Below are positions 16,879-24,511 of a stretch of DNA of 64,000 nt, in pieces. The number at the start of each line of letters is the position of its first letter. Positions within the stretch are counted from its first letter, which is position 1. Below the pieces are notes generated by a model. That model ran no database searches. It saw nothing but the letters and a program-made list of their open reading frames with translations, and was not told the DNA's origin. The translations under genes and the position numbers were made by a program. Source of the DNA: Pseudomonas sp. QTF5 (GTDB lineage Bacteria > Pseudomonadota > Gammaproteobacteria > Pseudomonadales > Pseudomonadaceae); contig NZ_AZRW02000001.1 of NCBI RefSeq assembly GCF_000512695.2, positions 62,001-126,000 of the forward strand. The letters are read 5' to 3'.

Positions 16879-17721
16879 ATGAAAACGCTGACCCGTATTG
16901 CATTGGCCACAGCCCTCGCCAGCACCAGCCTGGCAGCCAGCGCTGACAATGTACTTGTGGTGCTTTCCGATTCGGCGAAACTCGATTTGAAGGATGGCAA
17001 GGTCTTTGCGACCGGCTTCTACCTGAACGAGCTTTTGCAACCGGTGAAGATGCTGCTCGACGCTGGCCATAACGTCACCTTTGCGACCCCGAACGGCAAT
17101 GTGCCGACGGTGGACAAAACCTCCATCGATAAAATGTACTTCAACAACGATGAGGCAGAACTTCAGACCTATAAGCACTTGCTTGATCAACTGAAATTGA
17201 CTCTGCCGGAACAATCGCCGGTCATCAGCCTTTCCCGAGTAGAACAGATCGGTTATGCGCATTTCGATGCGGTGTACATTCCCGGTGGCCATGCACCGAT
17301 GCAGGATCTGCTCCACAGCCGTCCACTGGGTCGCTTGCTGACGGATTTCCATGGACAAGGCAAAACCACCGCACTCGTCTGCCATGGCCCGATCGCCCTG
17401 CTGTCGACCTTGCCTGACGCCGAAAATTTCACCCGCCAACTCCAGAGTGCGAAACCGGTGAAGGGCAGCGCCGACTGGATTTATGCGGGTTACAAGATGA
17501 CCGTGATCAGCAACAAGGAAGAGGAAGAAGCCAAAGGGCTGCTCAACGGTGGCGCCATGAAGTTCTACCCGCAAACCGCGCTGGAAAAAGCCGGGGGGAT
17601 TTACAGCAGCAACTCTTCGAATTGGACGCCTAATGTGGTCATCGATCGCGAGTTGATCACTGGCCAGAATCCGGCCTCGGCCATCGAGGTCGGCAAGGCA
17701 TTGCTCGATCGACTGAAATAA
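16879..17721 (+). CDS. Exported DJ-1/PfpI (Hsp31-like) family protein
   Basis: 280 residues. A Sec signal peptide (MKTLTRIALATALASTSLA...) is cleaved near SAD, so this is a periplasmic member. DJ-1/PfpI features: conserved Glu in FYLNELLQPV (about 54) and nucleophile-elbow VCHGPIA with Cys near residue 169. The large-type insert before the elbow (YIPGGHAPMQDL) is of the Hsp31 kind. Family activities include glyoxalase III / deglycase and chaperone; which applies is not clear. First gene of a four-gene same-strand run with gaps of 98, 101 and 28 bp. Confidence 0.88.
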   Translation: MKTLTRIALATALASTSLAASADNVLVVLSDSAKLDLKDGKVFATGFYLNELLQPVKMLLDAGHNVTFATPNGNVPTVDKTSIDKMYFNNDEAELQTYKHLLDQLKLTLPEQSPVISLSRVEQIGYAHFDAVYIPGGHAPMQDLLHSRPLGRLLTDFHGQGKTTALVCHGPIALLSTLPDAENFTRQLQSAKPVKGSADWIYAGYKMTVISNKEEEEAKGLLNGGAMKFYPQTALEKAGGIYSSNSSNWTPNVVIDRELITGQNPASAIEVGKALLDRLK

Positions 17722-17819
17722 CGCGCCTGCGGCACCGCCCTGTCGTTTGCGCGGCAAATCCTGGCGGTCAACGGCCCCCTCCTCGATCCCGGATGTTGCC
17801 GGGTATTTGGAGCACTGCA

Positions 17820-18542
17820 ATGAAACCTCGCACTTTCCTTATTACCGGTGCCAGTAAAGGCATCGGACGGGCGCTCGCGACCCAACTGTTCCAGGCGGGC
17901 CATCAGGTGGTCGGCATCGCTCGCACCAGCAACGATCCGCACTTTCCCGGCACCCTCATTTCCCTGGATATGGGCGACCAGGAACAGACAGAAAAAATGT
18001 TGGCCGAACTCGTTTCACATTATGACTTTGATGGCTTGATCAATAACGTCGGCTTGGTACGTCCACAGCCATTGGGCGAAATACAGCTCGACGACTTTGA
18101 TGAGGTCATGCAGATCAACCTGCACAGCGCCTTGCAGGCCACGCAGGCATTGCTGCCGGGAATGCGCCATCGAGGTTGGGGAAGGATCGTCAACATCTCC
18201 AGCCTGACCGTTCTGGGGATCCCACACCGCACCGCCTATGCCGCGGCAAAAGCCGCGATGGTCAGCTTTACACGCTCCTGGGCATTGGAGCTGGCAACCA
18301 CCGGAATCACCGTCAACGCCATTGCGCCCGGCCCCACGGAAACCGAGTTGTTCCGCGCCGCAAATCCGCTCGGCAGCGACGGCGAAGCGCGTTATCTGGC
18401 GAGCGTCCCGATGGGCAGGCTCGGTCAACCGGATGAAGTCGCAGCGGGCATCGCCTTCCTGTTATCGGAACAGAGCGGCTTTATCACCGGCCAGACATTG
18501 TTTGTTGATGGCGGAGCGTCTGTTGGCAAATCCGCTTTCTAA
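17820..18542 (+). CDS. Short-chain dehydrogenase/reductase (SDR)
   Basis: 240 residues from ATG 17820, with GGAG eight bases upstream. Classical SDR: cofactor motif TGASKGIG (9-16), NNVG (about 76-79) in place of NNAG, the catalytic Ser in NISSL, YxxxK in YAAAKAA, and the C-terminal LFVDGG. Arg after the glycine motif (IARTSND) suggests NADPH preference. Substrate unknown; between two DJ-1 genes, reduction of reactive carbonyls is a reasonable inference. Confidence 0.9.
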   Translation: MKPRTFLITGASKGIGRALATQLFQAGHQVVGIARTSNDPHFPGTLISLDMGDQEQTEKMLAELVSHYDFDGLINNVGLVRPQPLGEIQLDDFDEVMQINLHSALQATQALLPGMRHRGWGRIVNISSLTVLGIPHRTAYAAAKAAMVSFTRSWALELATTGITVNAIAPGPTETELFRAANPLGSDGEARYLASVPMGRLGQPDEVAAGIAFLLSEQSGFITGQTLFVDGGASVGKSAF

Positions 18543-18643
18543 ACGGCGACAAAAGCGGCTCCGCCGCTCCAGCGAATCCCCCACTGTGCCAGTGGTCACT
18601 ACCGCCGGTGTCACTCCTTCAATTTGACTCCCAGAGAAAAATC

Positions 18644-19348
18644 ATGACGTCTTCATCCGCAAACCAACACAAAACGCTATTGATGGTCCTCACCAGTCAC
18701 GCCAGCAAAGGCGATGGCGGCGAGCCGACTGGCTTCTACCTCGGCGAAGTCACCCATCCACTCGCCGTACTCGAAGCGGCCGGTTTTGCAATCGAGTTCG
18801 CCTCGATCCAGGGCGGCGAAGCTCCGGTCGATGGCCTCGACCTGAATGACGCCACCAACGCACGCTACTGGAACGACAGCCGCTTTCGCGCCGCCATTGG
18901 CAACACGCAACGCCTGGACGCCATGGATGCGTCGAAGTACGCCGCTATTTTCTTTGCCGGCGGCCACGGCGCGATGTGGGATTTCCCGACCAGCCCTGCC
19001 GTGCAAAGCATAACCCGTGACATTTTCGAGGCCGGCGGTGCAGTGGCCGCAGTCTGTCACGGTCCCGCGGCGCTGGTGAACGTGACGCTCAGCGATGGCA
19101 GCTACCTGGTCGCCGGCAAGCACCTCAGCGCGTTTACCGACGACGAAGAACGTGCGGTCAAACTCGACAAAATCGTGCCCTTCCTGCTGGCCAGCACCCT
19201 GAGTGCGCGTGGTGCACATCATCACGGCGCAGCAGACTGGACTGCCAAGGTGGTGGTCGATGGTCGGCTCGTCACTGGCCAAAACCCTCAATCTGCCACC
19301 GGGGTGGGTGAGGCACTACGCGATTTGCTGCTCGCTCAGTCACGCTAA
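18644..19348 (+). CDS. Cytosolic DJ-1/PfpI (Hsp31-like) family protein
   Basis: 234 residues from ATG 18644 (weak GAGAAAAA site). Glu in EPTGFYLGEVTHPL and the nucleophile elbow VCHGPAALV mark the DJ-1/PfpI fold; FAGGHGAMWDF precedes the elbow. No signal peptide, so it is the cytosolic counterpart of the exported paralogue 900 bp upstream. HHHGAADWTAKVVVDG near the end parallels the first protein's NWTPNVVIDR. Likely a glyoxalase III/deglycase-like stress enzyme by family. Confidence 0.88.
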   Translation: MTSSSANQHKTLLMVLTSHASKGDGGEPTGFYLGEVTHPLAVLEAAGFAIEFASIQGGEAPVDGLDLNDATNARYWNDSRFRAAIGNTQRLDAMDASKYAAIFFAGGHGAMWDFPTSPAVQSITRDIFEAGGAVAAVCHGPAALVNVTLSDGSYLVAGKHLSAFTDDEERAVKLDKIVPFLLASTLSARGAHHHGAADWTAKVVVDGRLVTGQNPQSATGVGEALRDLLLAQSR

Positions 19349-19376
19349 AGCCACATGTGTTTTTAAGGAGAGTGCT

Positions 19377-20564
19377 ATGAAATGCATCGCATTGGCAGGG
19401 GTTCTGGTGCTGGTCGCAGTGACACAAAGTCCGGCGTTCGCGGCTGTGCAAACGCCACACGAGCCTGAGCTTTGGCGCAGTTACACCGGTGTTTCATGGG
19501 ACCTCGGCGCTGAGCACAAGGTCGATGCCGCGTCCCACCAAGCGCCCATTGCCGGTCTACATTTTTCACATGACGGCAGAGCCTTCGTTTCCACCCCGCG
19601 CTGGATTACGTCCGCCGTTCCTGCGAGTCTGAATACGTTGTCACTCGACAACACGACAGGGCCTGCCGTCCTGACCGCCTTCCCCTCCGCACAGTGGAAT
19701 ACGACCGATGGCCGCCCCTCACAAACCCTGAGAAACGTGCTCGGATTTCATGTCGATAATACCCACAACTGGCTCTGGGCCTTGGACATGGGGTTTGTGC
19801 CTGGTGAGAAGGCAGCCCCGATCGGCGGGCAGAAGATCGTCATTTTCGACCTGAAGACCGGGCAAGTGGTACGCAACCTGCCCCTGGATAACGTGGCGGA
19901 TCGACAAGGCAGTTTTCTCAACGATATCGCCGTCGATGAAGCTCGACGGATAGCCTACATTTCGGACAGCGGCTTTCGCAGCGCGCCAGACAACTCCACC
20001 GGTGTGATTGTCTACAACTTCAGCGAAAACAATGCCCGGCGTGTCCTGCACAAAGACGCGTCCGTTCAAGTGAGAAAAGACGTGCCGGTGATATCCCATG
20101 GCAAGACAGTCTGGGAAGGACAACCTCTGAGCATCGGTATCAACGGCATTGCACTGTCCAAAGACAGCAACACGCTCTACTGGACGGTGACAACCGGCGA
20201 TTCGCTGTTTGCCATCGACACGGCAAAACTCACAGACCCAAACCTACCGGCTGCAGAACTGGCCGCAGCGGTAAAAACAGTCGCGCATCCAGGCATCAGT
20301 ACGGACGGCATCATGGTCACGGATGACGGTAAGGTTTTGATCACTGACGTGACCCACAACGGCATCGTCAGTGTGGATCCGGCTACCGGGGTGGCACATC
20401 TGATAGAAGCCAGCGATCGGGTGTACTGGCCCGATACCGTTACAGCAGGCGTGCAGGATGGTATCTATTTCACATCCAGTAACACGAACGACCACTTTGC
20501 CAATGCCGTCGCACGCGGCGCAGAAAGTTACAACATCTGGCGTTTTGTACTACCACTCAAATGA
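19377..20564 (+). CDS. Exported yellow / major-royal-jelly-type beta-propeller protein
   Basis: 395 residues from ATG 19377, with AAGGAG. A signal peptide ends near AFAAV. The body is a six-bladed-propeller protein of the MRJP/yellow family (L-dopachrome-tautomerase-related): LGFHVDNTHNWLWALDMG, FLNDIAVDEARRIAYISDSG, GINGIALSKDSNTLYWT, STDGIMVTDDGKVLITD. Bacterial members are secreted or periplasmic and of unknown substrate; insect relatives bind catechol or biogenic amines. Last gene of the DJ-1 operon, 28 bp after the second DJ-1 gene. Directly downstream the IS66 relic begins. Confidence 0.85.
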   Translation: MKCIALAGVLVLVAVTQSPAFAAVQTPHEPELWRSYTGVSWDLGAEHKVDAASHQAPIAGLHFSHDGRAFVSTPRWITSAVPASLNTLSLDNTTGPAVLTAFPSAQWNTTDGRPSQTLRNVLGFHVDNTHNWLWALDMGFVPGEKAAPIGGQKIVIFDLKTGQVVRNLPLDNVADRQGSFLNDIAVDEARRIAYISDSGFRSAPDNSTGVIVYNFSENNARRVLHKDASVQVRKDVPVISHGKTVWEGQPLSIGINGIALSKDSNTLYWTVTTGDSLFAIDTAKLTDPNLPAAELAAAVKTVAHPGISTDGIMVTDDGKVLITDVTHNGIVSVDPATGVAHLIEASDRVYWPDTVTAGVQDGIYFTSSNTNDHFANAVARGAESYNIWRFVLPLK

Positions 20565-20650
20565 AAATCAGCCAAGCAGTAGTTTTAGTACGGGATCGAC
20601 AGTGCAGGTCACCATGTCCGGCTTTGGCGGCGCCCCCGTGGCCCAAAGGG

Positions 20651-21027
20651 TTAACTACAGCAAGAAGGTACAAAGGCTTTCTCGGCAACGGGAAACCGTG
20701 GTGAAATCGCGCTGTCAGGCCCGATTCTTTGCCAAGGCAAACCCAGCACCAGGGCATGCAGTTGTTCAGCGCTCAATTCATTTGACAGCCGTGCCGAGAA
20801 CCCGGCCAGAAGAACTTGCCCTGGTGCAAACGACGGGCCGCCAGCCAGATGCCGAGCCCGTCGTGCACCAGCACTTTCATGCGATTGACGCGGCGGTTGG
20901 CAAACAGATAAGCACAGTGCGGCTGCGCCGCACCGAACACCGCCACCACCCGCGCCATCGCGGTGTCGGTGCCGGCGCGCATGTCCATGGGCTCGGTGGC
21001 GAGTCAGATGGCGTCGATGCGGATCAT
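20651..21027 (-). pseudogene. IS66-type tnpB relic (nonsense plus frameshift)
   Basis: From ATG 21027 the frame reads MIRIDAI, then TGA (21004-21006) where IS66 TnpB proteins have Trp, then LATEPMDMRAGTDTA through RMKVLVHDGLGIWLAARRLH. Near 20800 the frame shifts, and the family's EQLHALVLGLPWQRIG continues in the other frame to a stop at 20651. The ATG overlaps the tnpA stop (ATGA), as in intact IS66 elements. The tnpC part is absent. Confidence 0.88.
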
Positions 21028-21356
21028 CGCAACAGGTCTCGAAGAAAGATCGCGCAGGCAGCAGCGCTTTCGGTCGGCCAGTTCACTTTGACGGTACCGC
21101 GTGGGTGTTGGATTTCGAGACAGATATTTGATGACGCAGCTTGCGAGTTTGCTCCGGCTAGCTGCAAGGGCAGCGGAATGAAAGCAGGTTGCAGCGCCAT
21201 GGCTTTCTGCGTTTGCACTCGAATTCATTTATGGACGAGGTTCGTGTTGAGGCTGTGGCTCAGCGCGACATTGGCAATTGAGGCCCCGGGCTGGGCGCAC
21301 TCGGCAATGACCTGAGCCTTGAAGGATTTGGAATAGGAACGGCGTTGTGGCTGCAT
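21024..21356 (-). pseudogene. IS66-type tnpA relic (nonsense codon)
   Basis: Encodes MQPQRRSYSKSFKAQVIAEC, then ALSHSLNTNLVHK, then a TGA (21225-21227) in place of the Trp of the family's VHKW, then IRVQTQKAMALQPAF to FLRDLLR. The N-terminal helix-turn-helix is of the IS66/IS3 OrfA type. It is otherwise uninterrupted, so a single G-to-A change ended it. Same strand as and overlapping with the tnpB relic. Confidence 0.88.
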
Positions 21357-21381
21357 GAAAAATCCGCTTAAAAGGCTAGAA

Positions 21382-21412
21382 ATGGTGTCCACTTAAATTA
21401 AGTGGACACCAT
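21382..21412. repeat. 31-bp perfect palindrome
   Basis: ATGGTGTCCACTTAA (21382-21396), one central base, then the exact reverse complement. It lies 26 bp beyond the tnpA relic start and looks like two insertion-sequence ends abutting (TGGTGTCCACTT inverted), or a circle-junction scar. Confidence 0.7.
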
Positions 21413-21521
21413 CGCCTCAAGCGACGGTGTCAGGAAGGTGTGTTGCCCGGACGGTTACCCTCTTTCATGAACGAGTCCCGATTTAATGCGGGAAAAATGG
21501 GATTCTTTGGAGAGTGGGAAA

Positions 21522-21600
21522 TTGCATTGACTACCCATTTGCATTGTCACTGACTGGCCAATTGCATCGTGCTGACCAGCCGTTTGCATTCGACTTGACC
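21522..21600. repeat. IS21-like multiple terminal repeats
   Basis: TTGCAT recurs at 21522, 21539, 21562 and 21584, the later copies each followed by a TGAC/GACC-containing spacer (TGACTGGCCAA, TGACCAGCCGT, CTTGACCA). Spaced repeats of about 20 bp at an end are typical of IS21-family elements. No IstA or IstB frame is present, so only an end remains. Confidence 0.45.
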
Positions 21601-21732
21601 AACAAGCGTCGTTGTGACGACCGACAGAGGACGGCTAGGAGATGCCATTACTAGGCAGGAGCGCGCTTCAACCGTCGAAGACACTGCGAGCATAATGAAT
21701 CATCCCGCCAAGACCAAAATGTGAGCAACGTC

Positions 21733-21922
21733 ATGACCGAAGCCCAACGCTGGACAGTGAAATGCCAAGATCCTGAGGATGGAAGTGGCGACGTCATCGT
21801 CGACTTGCCGCCTGATCTACTCGCCAGTTTAGGACTCAGCATCGGCGACGTCTTGAGGCATTGAAGTGATCGACGGCGCAATAGTTCTGACGCCGAAGTC
21901 GAGCAACTCAGCTCCAGCCTGA
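21733..21922 (+). pseudogene. AbrB/MazE-type DNA-binding antitoxin-like gene, frameshifted
   Basis: MTEAQRWTVKCQDPEDGSGD, then VIVDLPPDLLASLGLSIGDVL, runs into TGA after 43 codons. Removing one base near 21858 joins it to IEVIDGAIVLTPKSSNSAPA and a stop at 21920-21922. The pattern (strand, LPPDLLASLGLSIGD, strand ending TPK) is the swapped-hairpin AbrB/MazE fold. No toxin gene follows. It is stranded among insertion-sequence remnants. Confidence 0.6.
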
Positions 21923-22048
21923 ATCGAACCGGCGCGCTTTACCTAGTCTTCAAACGGGCGTACGCGAACGGCACATCTCAGCGGCAACGATTAGGCTAAA
22001 TTACAGTCGGCGAAGACCCGCTATGTAGGGTCGGAAGCCGTCCTTGCT

Positions 22049-22074
22049 GACAGACAGCAATCGGCCAAAAGCGG
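22049..22074. repeat. Copy of the CAGCAATCGGCCA intergenic repeat
   Basis: GACAGACAGCAATCGGCCAA then AAGCGG; third near-identical copy after 14019 and 15358. It lies just before the AT-rich lipoprotein region. Confidence 0.55.
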
Positions 22075-22120
22075 CCTCCCAAAGCCAAGGGTTACACTCA
22101 GTTTCCTCGACCTAGGGCGT

Positions 22121-22270
22121 GAAATACAGGCCTATGATTTATATGGACTTTTAAAAAAAGTCGGAATTGGTAGCGCAGAGTTATCTAGGGACCTCTACTA
22201 TTTCTTTATCGCCGAATTCGGTCTAACCCACTGTTATGCGTCAGCGACAAAGCAAGTCCTTAATCAATAG
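22121..22270 (+). other. Open segment before the AT-rich lipoprotein, no start codon
   Basis: A frame ending at TAG 22268-22270 reads REIQAYDLYGLLKKVG and ELSRDLYYFFIAEFGLTHCY and stays open upstream of 22121, with no ATG, GTG or TTG start seen. Its AT-rich codon use matches the next gene, which begins 16 bp later. It may be the tail of a broken gene from the same foreign segment. Otherwise nothing was recognised between 21923 and 22285 apart from the repeat at 22049. Confidence 0.25.
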
Positions 22271-22285
22271 TCACAGGAGAGTAAC

Positions 22286-23734
22286 ATGTCGATAAAAAAA
22301 AGAACTGCCTTACTCGTGCTGGCTTTTAGTTTTTTCGGAATTGCGAGTTGTGCCGACATAAGAAACTATTCAGAAATCTCGAGCGCAAGAAACAAGAGCA
22401 TTGTTCCTGACATTGACTATTACGACCTTGCATACAATGTAGATATTATTGTACTTCCTGCAGAAGTAAAAACCAAAGAAAATGTAGATATAGACAATAA
22501 CTTTTTAAGCGAATTACAAATTTCAAACTGGGGGAGCGCTATTAAGGATGCGACCCAGGAAGAAATTCACAATAGCGATCATTTTATCGAATTTGGAAAT
22601 TACAGTGGCCGCATTGAAATAAGCGCAGAAGTGTCTTCAGTATCTATAAGCGACGCACGGGGTGGAGTTCGATCTAAGTGCAATGTTGTTTACACATATA
22701 AAGATTTAGTGGCAGGGAAAATACTCGCCAAGCATAATAGTGCCATTGAAGTAATGGCGCTATCCCCTGCCATACCAAAATCCAGCAATAGTTTTTTTTA
22801 CAGCTTTGACCAACTTACATATGCTATTGCTCGTGAGGCGATTGTTGGTCTCATTCGGTTGCCCTCTATTGCTGATATTCAGCTAACACAGAGGCAAGTG
22901 AAGTTTTATAATTCGAACATTAAAAAAAAGCCCAACAAAATTGTTAGCTATGTTTCGATTGACAACCTTACTCACAAGAATAAAAAAGAATTAAACCCTG
23001 GTTCTTCAGCGACAAAGAAAATTCAAAAAAAAAGTAACAAATCGAAAGTTAGAGTAGACACTGTCTCTGCTCCCGCTACCCGCCCTCTGGAATCTAACCC
23101 AGTTAGTGACACACCCACCGCAAACACCGTTAAACCGAGTGAAAATTCTGTCAGTCAGAACTCAAGCCAGGTTGCGACTGAAGCTAAAGAAAACGATAGA
23201 AGTTTAAGAGGCATTACTAGTTCGTCGGAGCGCTTGAAGGATGGCACCGTCAAAAACGACGAGCCAAGTTATAACGGCAGTGGATATATAGACACCCCGG
23301 GGCATTATCAACCTCAAAACGAGGTAGAGGCAGAGCAAAAAGCAATGAATGAATGGATAGAAAAGGAAAAAGCAAAGTTACAGGGAGCGACTGGCAATGC
23401 CGCTTCACCTACCGGGTATACAGCCGCGCCGGGACGCTATCAACCTCAAAACGAGGTAGAGGCAGAGCAAAAAGCAATGGATGAATGGATAGAAAAGGAA
23501 AAAGCAAAGTTACGGGGAGCGACTGGCAATGCCGCTTCACGTACCGGGTATACGGCCGCGCCGGGACGCTATCAACCTCAAAACGAGGTAGAGGCAGAGC
23601 AAAAAGCAATGGATGAATGGATAGAAAAGGAAAAAGCAAAATTACAGGGAGCGACTGGCAATGCCACCTCACGTCCCGGGTATATGGTCGCGCCGGACCC
23701 CTATCAACCTCAAAACAAGGTAGAGGCAGAGTAA
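22286..23734 (+). CDS. AT-rich lipoprotein with C-terminal 44-residue tandem repeats
   Basis: 482 residues behind GGAG. A lipoprotein signal is present with Cys at about residue 22 (FFGIASC). Residues 30-215 form a globular domain with no recognised family. Residues 215-330 are basic then Ser/Thr/Asn-rich (linker). From residue 333 a 44-residue unit repeats: GY-PG-YQPQNEVEAEQKAM-EWIEKEKAKL-GATGNA; three complete copies and one partial. The fourth is cut by TAA (23732-23734) where copies 1-3 have CAA (Gln), so the protein was once longer. Codon use and GC are far below the neighbours, which suggests acquisition. The repeated charged helices could form a cell-wall- or partner-binding coiled coil (inference). 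Confidence 0.8.
   Translation: MSIKKRTALLVLAFSFFGIASCADIRNYSEISSARNKSIVPDIDYYDLAYNVDIIVLPAEVKTKENVDIDNNFLSELQISNWGSAIKDATQEEIHNSDHFIEFGNYSGRIEISAEVSSVSISDARGGVRSKCNVVYTYKDLVAGKILAKHNSAIEVMALSPAIPKSSNSFFYSFDQLTYAIAREAIVGLIRLPSIADIQLTQRQVKFYNSNIKKKPNKIVSYVSIDNLTHKNKKELNPGSSATKKIQKKSNKSKVRVDTVSAPATRPLESNPVSDTPTANTVKPSENSVSQNSSQVATEAKENDRSLRGITSSSERLKDGTVKNDEPSYNGSGYIDTPGHYQPQNEVEAEQKAMNEWIEKEKAKLQGATGNAASPTGYTAAPGRYQPQNEVEAEQKAMDEWIEKEKAKLRGATGNAASRTGYTAAPGRYQPQNEVEAEQKAMDEWIEKEKAKLQGATGNATSRPGYMVAPDPYQPQNKVEAE
23282..23734 (+). repeat. 132-bp tandem repeat, 3.4 copies
   Basis: The marker CCTCAAAAC occurs at 23312, 23444, 23576 and 23708, exactly 132 bp apart. Copies differ by a few substitutions. 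Period 132 bp equals 44 codons, so copy-number change keeps the frame. Confidence 0.95.
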
Positions 23735-23743
23735 GAAAGAGCA

Positions 23744-23771
23744 ATGGATGGATGGATGGATGGATGGATGG
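23744..23771. repeat. (ATGG)7 tetranucleotide tract
   Basis: Seven perfect ATGG units directly after the nonsense codon of the lipoprotein gene, expanding the ATGGATGAATGG found inside each 132-bp repeat. Tetranucleotide tracts slip readily during replication, but the present stop lies upstream of it. It sits about 107 bp before the split adhesin-like gene. Confidence 0.95.
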
Positions 23772-24133
23772 AATAGCAATAAAACAAACCCGCACCTAAC
23801 GCCAAAGCGTGCGGATCGGAGAATCGGATTCATAGTCTTGGCTGTTCTTAAGGCTTGTCTGCGCAAACTGTCACCGCATGTTGCGTAACAAAGGTCTCGA
23901 ACTGGCGACTGCGTTACCGGCGCGTTACCACGCCATGTTGATGAACAACCGGGAATTCACCCTGGCGTGCAAAAACCTCCCCCGACCGGACTGGCGCCAA
24001 GTGGCAGAGACAGACGACGAACAATGGTTGCTGCTCGACAACAACAGCGTAAGCGCTCCATGAACCCCACATTCAAAGCCGCCACCTGATCCCCGATGCT
24101 GTGCTCTCGATTTCTTTCCGGAGCCAGCACCTC

Positions 24134-24493
24134 ATGATGCGTCCCGACGCAAAAGTCGAAAAAGTCTATCTCTACCCCAAACCTGTCGACTTCCGAAAAT
24201 CCATCGATGGCCTCGCTGCTCTGGTCGAACTGGACATCAAGGTCGCGGTGTTTGACCCGGTGCTTTTCGTGTTCCTCAACAAGCCTCGAAACCGAGTGAA
24301 AATTTTGTATTGGGAGCGCAACGGTTTTTGCCTTTGGCTAAAGCGGCTGGAGTCCGAGCGCTTCAAAACATCGCCGGATTGTTCGGATGAAGCCATCGTG
24401 CTGACGGTTCAAGAACTCAACTGGTTATTGGACGGTTTTGATTTGTGGCGCAACCGCCCGCATCAAGTTTTGACGCCTCGATTCGTCGCCTGA
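24134..24493 (+). CDS. tnpB: IS66 accessory protein TnpB (Orf2)
   Basis: 119 residues from ATG 24134. Family motifs: KVYLYPKPVDFRKSIDGLAA near the start, FVFLNKPRNRVKILYWERNG and GFCLWLKRLESERF in the middle. TnpB is required for IS66 transposition, with no known catalytic residues. It is intact, unlike the older relic at 20651-21027, and belongs to a different IS66 subgroup from that relic. 18 bp separate it from tnpC. Confidence 0.93.
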   Translation: MMRPDAKVEKVYLYPKPVDFRKSIDGLAALVELDIKVAVFDPVLFVFLNKPRNRVKILYWERNGFCLWLKRLESERFKTSPDCSDEAIVLTVQELNWLLDGFDLWRNRPHQVLTPRFVA

Positions 24494-24511
24494 TTCGGTA
24501 TAATCCAGGGC

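Noticed and set aside
16762-17820. Minus-strand open frame of 352 codons opposite the DJ-1 gene
   Set aside because: The DJ-1 protein has signal peptide and catalytic motifs; the antisense frame has none.
20458-21315. Plus-strand open frame of 285 codons after the yellow-like gene
   Set aside because: It lies opposite the IS66 relic; its length comes from the third-position bias of the decayed transposase genes.
23282-23734. Direct repeats considered as a CRISPR array
   Set aside because: 132-bp units without spacers and inside a reading frame; no cas genes.
23409-23795. Minus-strand frame with repeated PFLSIHPLLFALPLPRFEVD-like peptide
   Set aside because: Complement of the 132-bp array; repetition is inherited from the coding strand and there is no ribosome site.
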